Below, piece after piece: positions 63,646-64,000 of a DNA stretch of 64,000 bases. Each line of letters starts with the position of its first letter. Position 1 is the first letter of the stretch. Under the pieces are notes generated by a model that did not search any database, was not told the origin of the DNA, and worked only from the letters and a program-made list of their open reading frames with translations. The position numbers and the translations under genes were made by a program. The DNA is taken from positions 129,877 to 193,876 of the forward strand of contig NMRA01000121.1 in the NCBI GenBank assembly GCA_002633005.1, in the 5' to 3' direction. Origin of the DNA: Phoronis australis. Taxonomy: Eukaryota > Phoronida > Phoronidae.

Positions 63646-64000
63646 CTCCTCGAGTGCACAGCCATCAATGCACAAACAACGGCGCGCATATTTCTCGACG
63701 CATAGATGTTCAACATGTGAACAGTTAACGACGTATGTGAACAGTTAACGACGTATACAGCAGAAGTACTGAGACTGAATCAGCAGGAAATCTTGACCAC
63801 TGAGAGCTAATTCGGCCATCTTATTGGTGAATTCTCGATCAATCATCTGATCCCTTTGGTGTGTATTATGCAATCCCTTTATCAACTGTGCAGGCACCAA
63901 AGAGTGTCCATACATCAAAGCCTTCCATATAATCTTCAAATAAGGACTGTTCGCACATCGACACCTGATGTCAACTCTTCGCATGTCAACCATTCACACA
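63646..64000. repeat. Outermost visible right arm, ~99% match to 32040-32395
   Basis: Includes the doubled TACGTCGTTAACTGTTCACA phrase. One substitution and a 2-base indel in about 250 bases against the left arm. The repeat continues past the window. Confidence 0.93.

Larger units (their letters stand above)
49051..64000. repeat. Right arm of the giant inverted repeat
   Basis: Reverse complement of 32040-44412 in the same order from the centre outward: CCAAT array, diverged half-unit, macrosatellite, low-copy outer part, His-rich frame, degenerate array. It carries extra insertions not in the left arm: a 0.43-kb block at about 49552-49978, the element 50166-51253 and the TTAA element 61268-62912. 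The right arm runs off the window edge. Confidence 0.92.

Overview
The window is eukaryotic and almost certainly from an animal. It is AT-rich, its genes are split into short exons with good GT/AG splice sites and introns of about 0.2-1.7 kb, and both genes that can be named are animal genes. A marine invertebrate is most likely, given the SINEs, foldback-like repeats and near-identical joined copies that suggest high heterozygosity, but the sequence does not fix the species. Nothing bacterial (operons, CRISPR, insertion sequences) is present.

Region 1 (1-15172, + strand): the 3' part of NSMAF (FAN, factor associated with neutral sphingomyelinase activation). Nineteen consecutive coding exons run from the middle of the BEACH domain through the WD40 propeller to the stop codon. 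Phases agree at every junction and give 570 residues. The introns carry a tRNA-derived SINE family, a dispersed AT-rich repeat in four copies, a minisatellite, two MITE-like inverted repeats and an old copy of a terminal-inverted-repeat element seen again in region 5.

Region 2 (15173-27300): tail-to-tail with NSMAF lies ENY2 on the minus strand (18823-21880), a small subunit shared by the SAGA deubiquitinase module and the TREX-2 mRNA export complex. Four coding exons are present; only a first exon of about four codons was not found. Around it are MITEs, tandem duplications and a possible LINE remnant.

Region 3 (27300-32040): two weak gene starts on the + strand (27316 and 28700), the second next to an E-box/E2F/CCAAT cluster. 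A 76-bp minisatellite whose unit is internally palindromic follows, then an 80-base gap and a second, more degenerate tandem array.

Region 4 (32040-64000) is the striking part: a very large imperfect inverted repeat. The arm at 32040-44412 is repeated in reverse complement at 49051-64000 (coordinates sum to 96040 at the outer end). Both arms contain a macrosatellite with a unit of about 2.2 kb, a diverged relative of that unit, and near the centre 26-bp arrays carrying CCAATCAG (the NF-Y box); one of these arrays is itself palindromic. The right arm holds a 1.65-kb TTAA-flanked insertion whose empty site is preserved in the left arm. The organisation recalls foldback (FB/TU-type) elements, but no transposase is visible.

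Region 5 (44414-49049) is the spacer between the arms. It contains exons of an unidentified gene (45046-46007, one with an apparent one-base frameshift), an 807-base gap, and elements with TGTGCCCACA ends and internal ~150-bp tandem repeats.

Four single-base Ns (40884, 44413, 49050, 51934) sit exactly where repeat families change abruptly. At 51934 the two sides overlap by about 1.3 kb at near-allelic identity, so part of the architecture of region 4 may be an assembly artefact and needs long-read confirmation.
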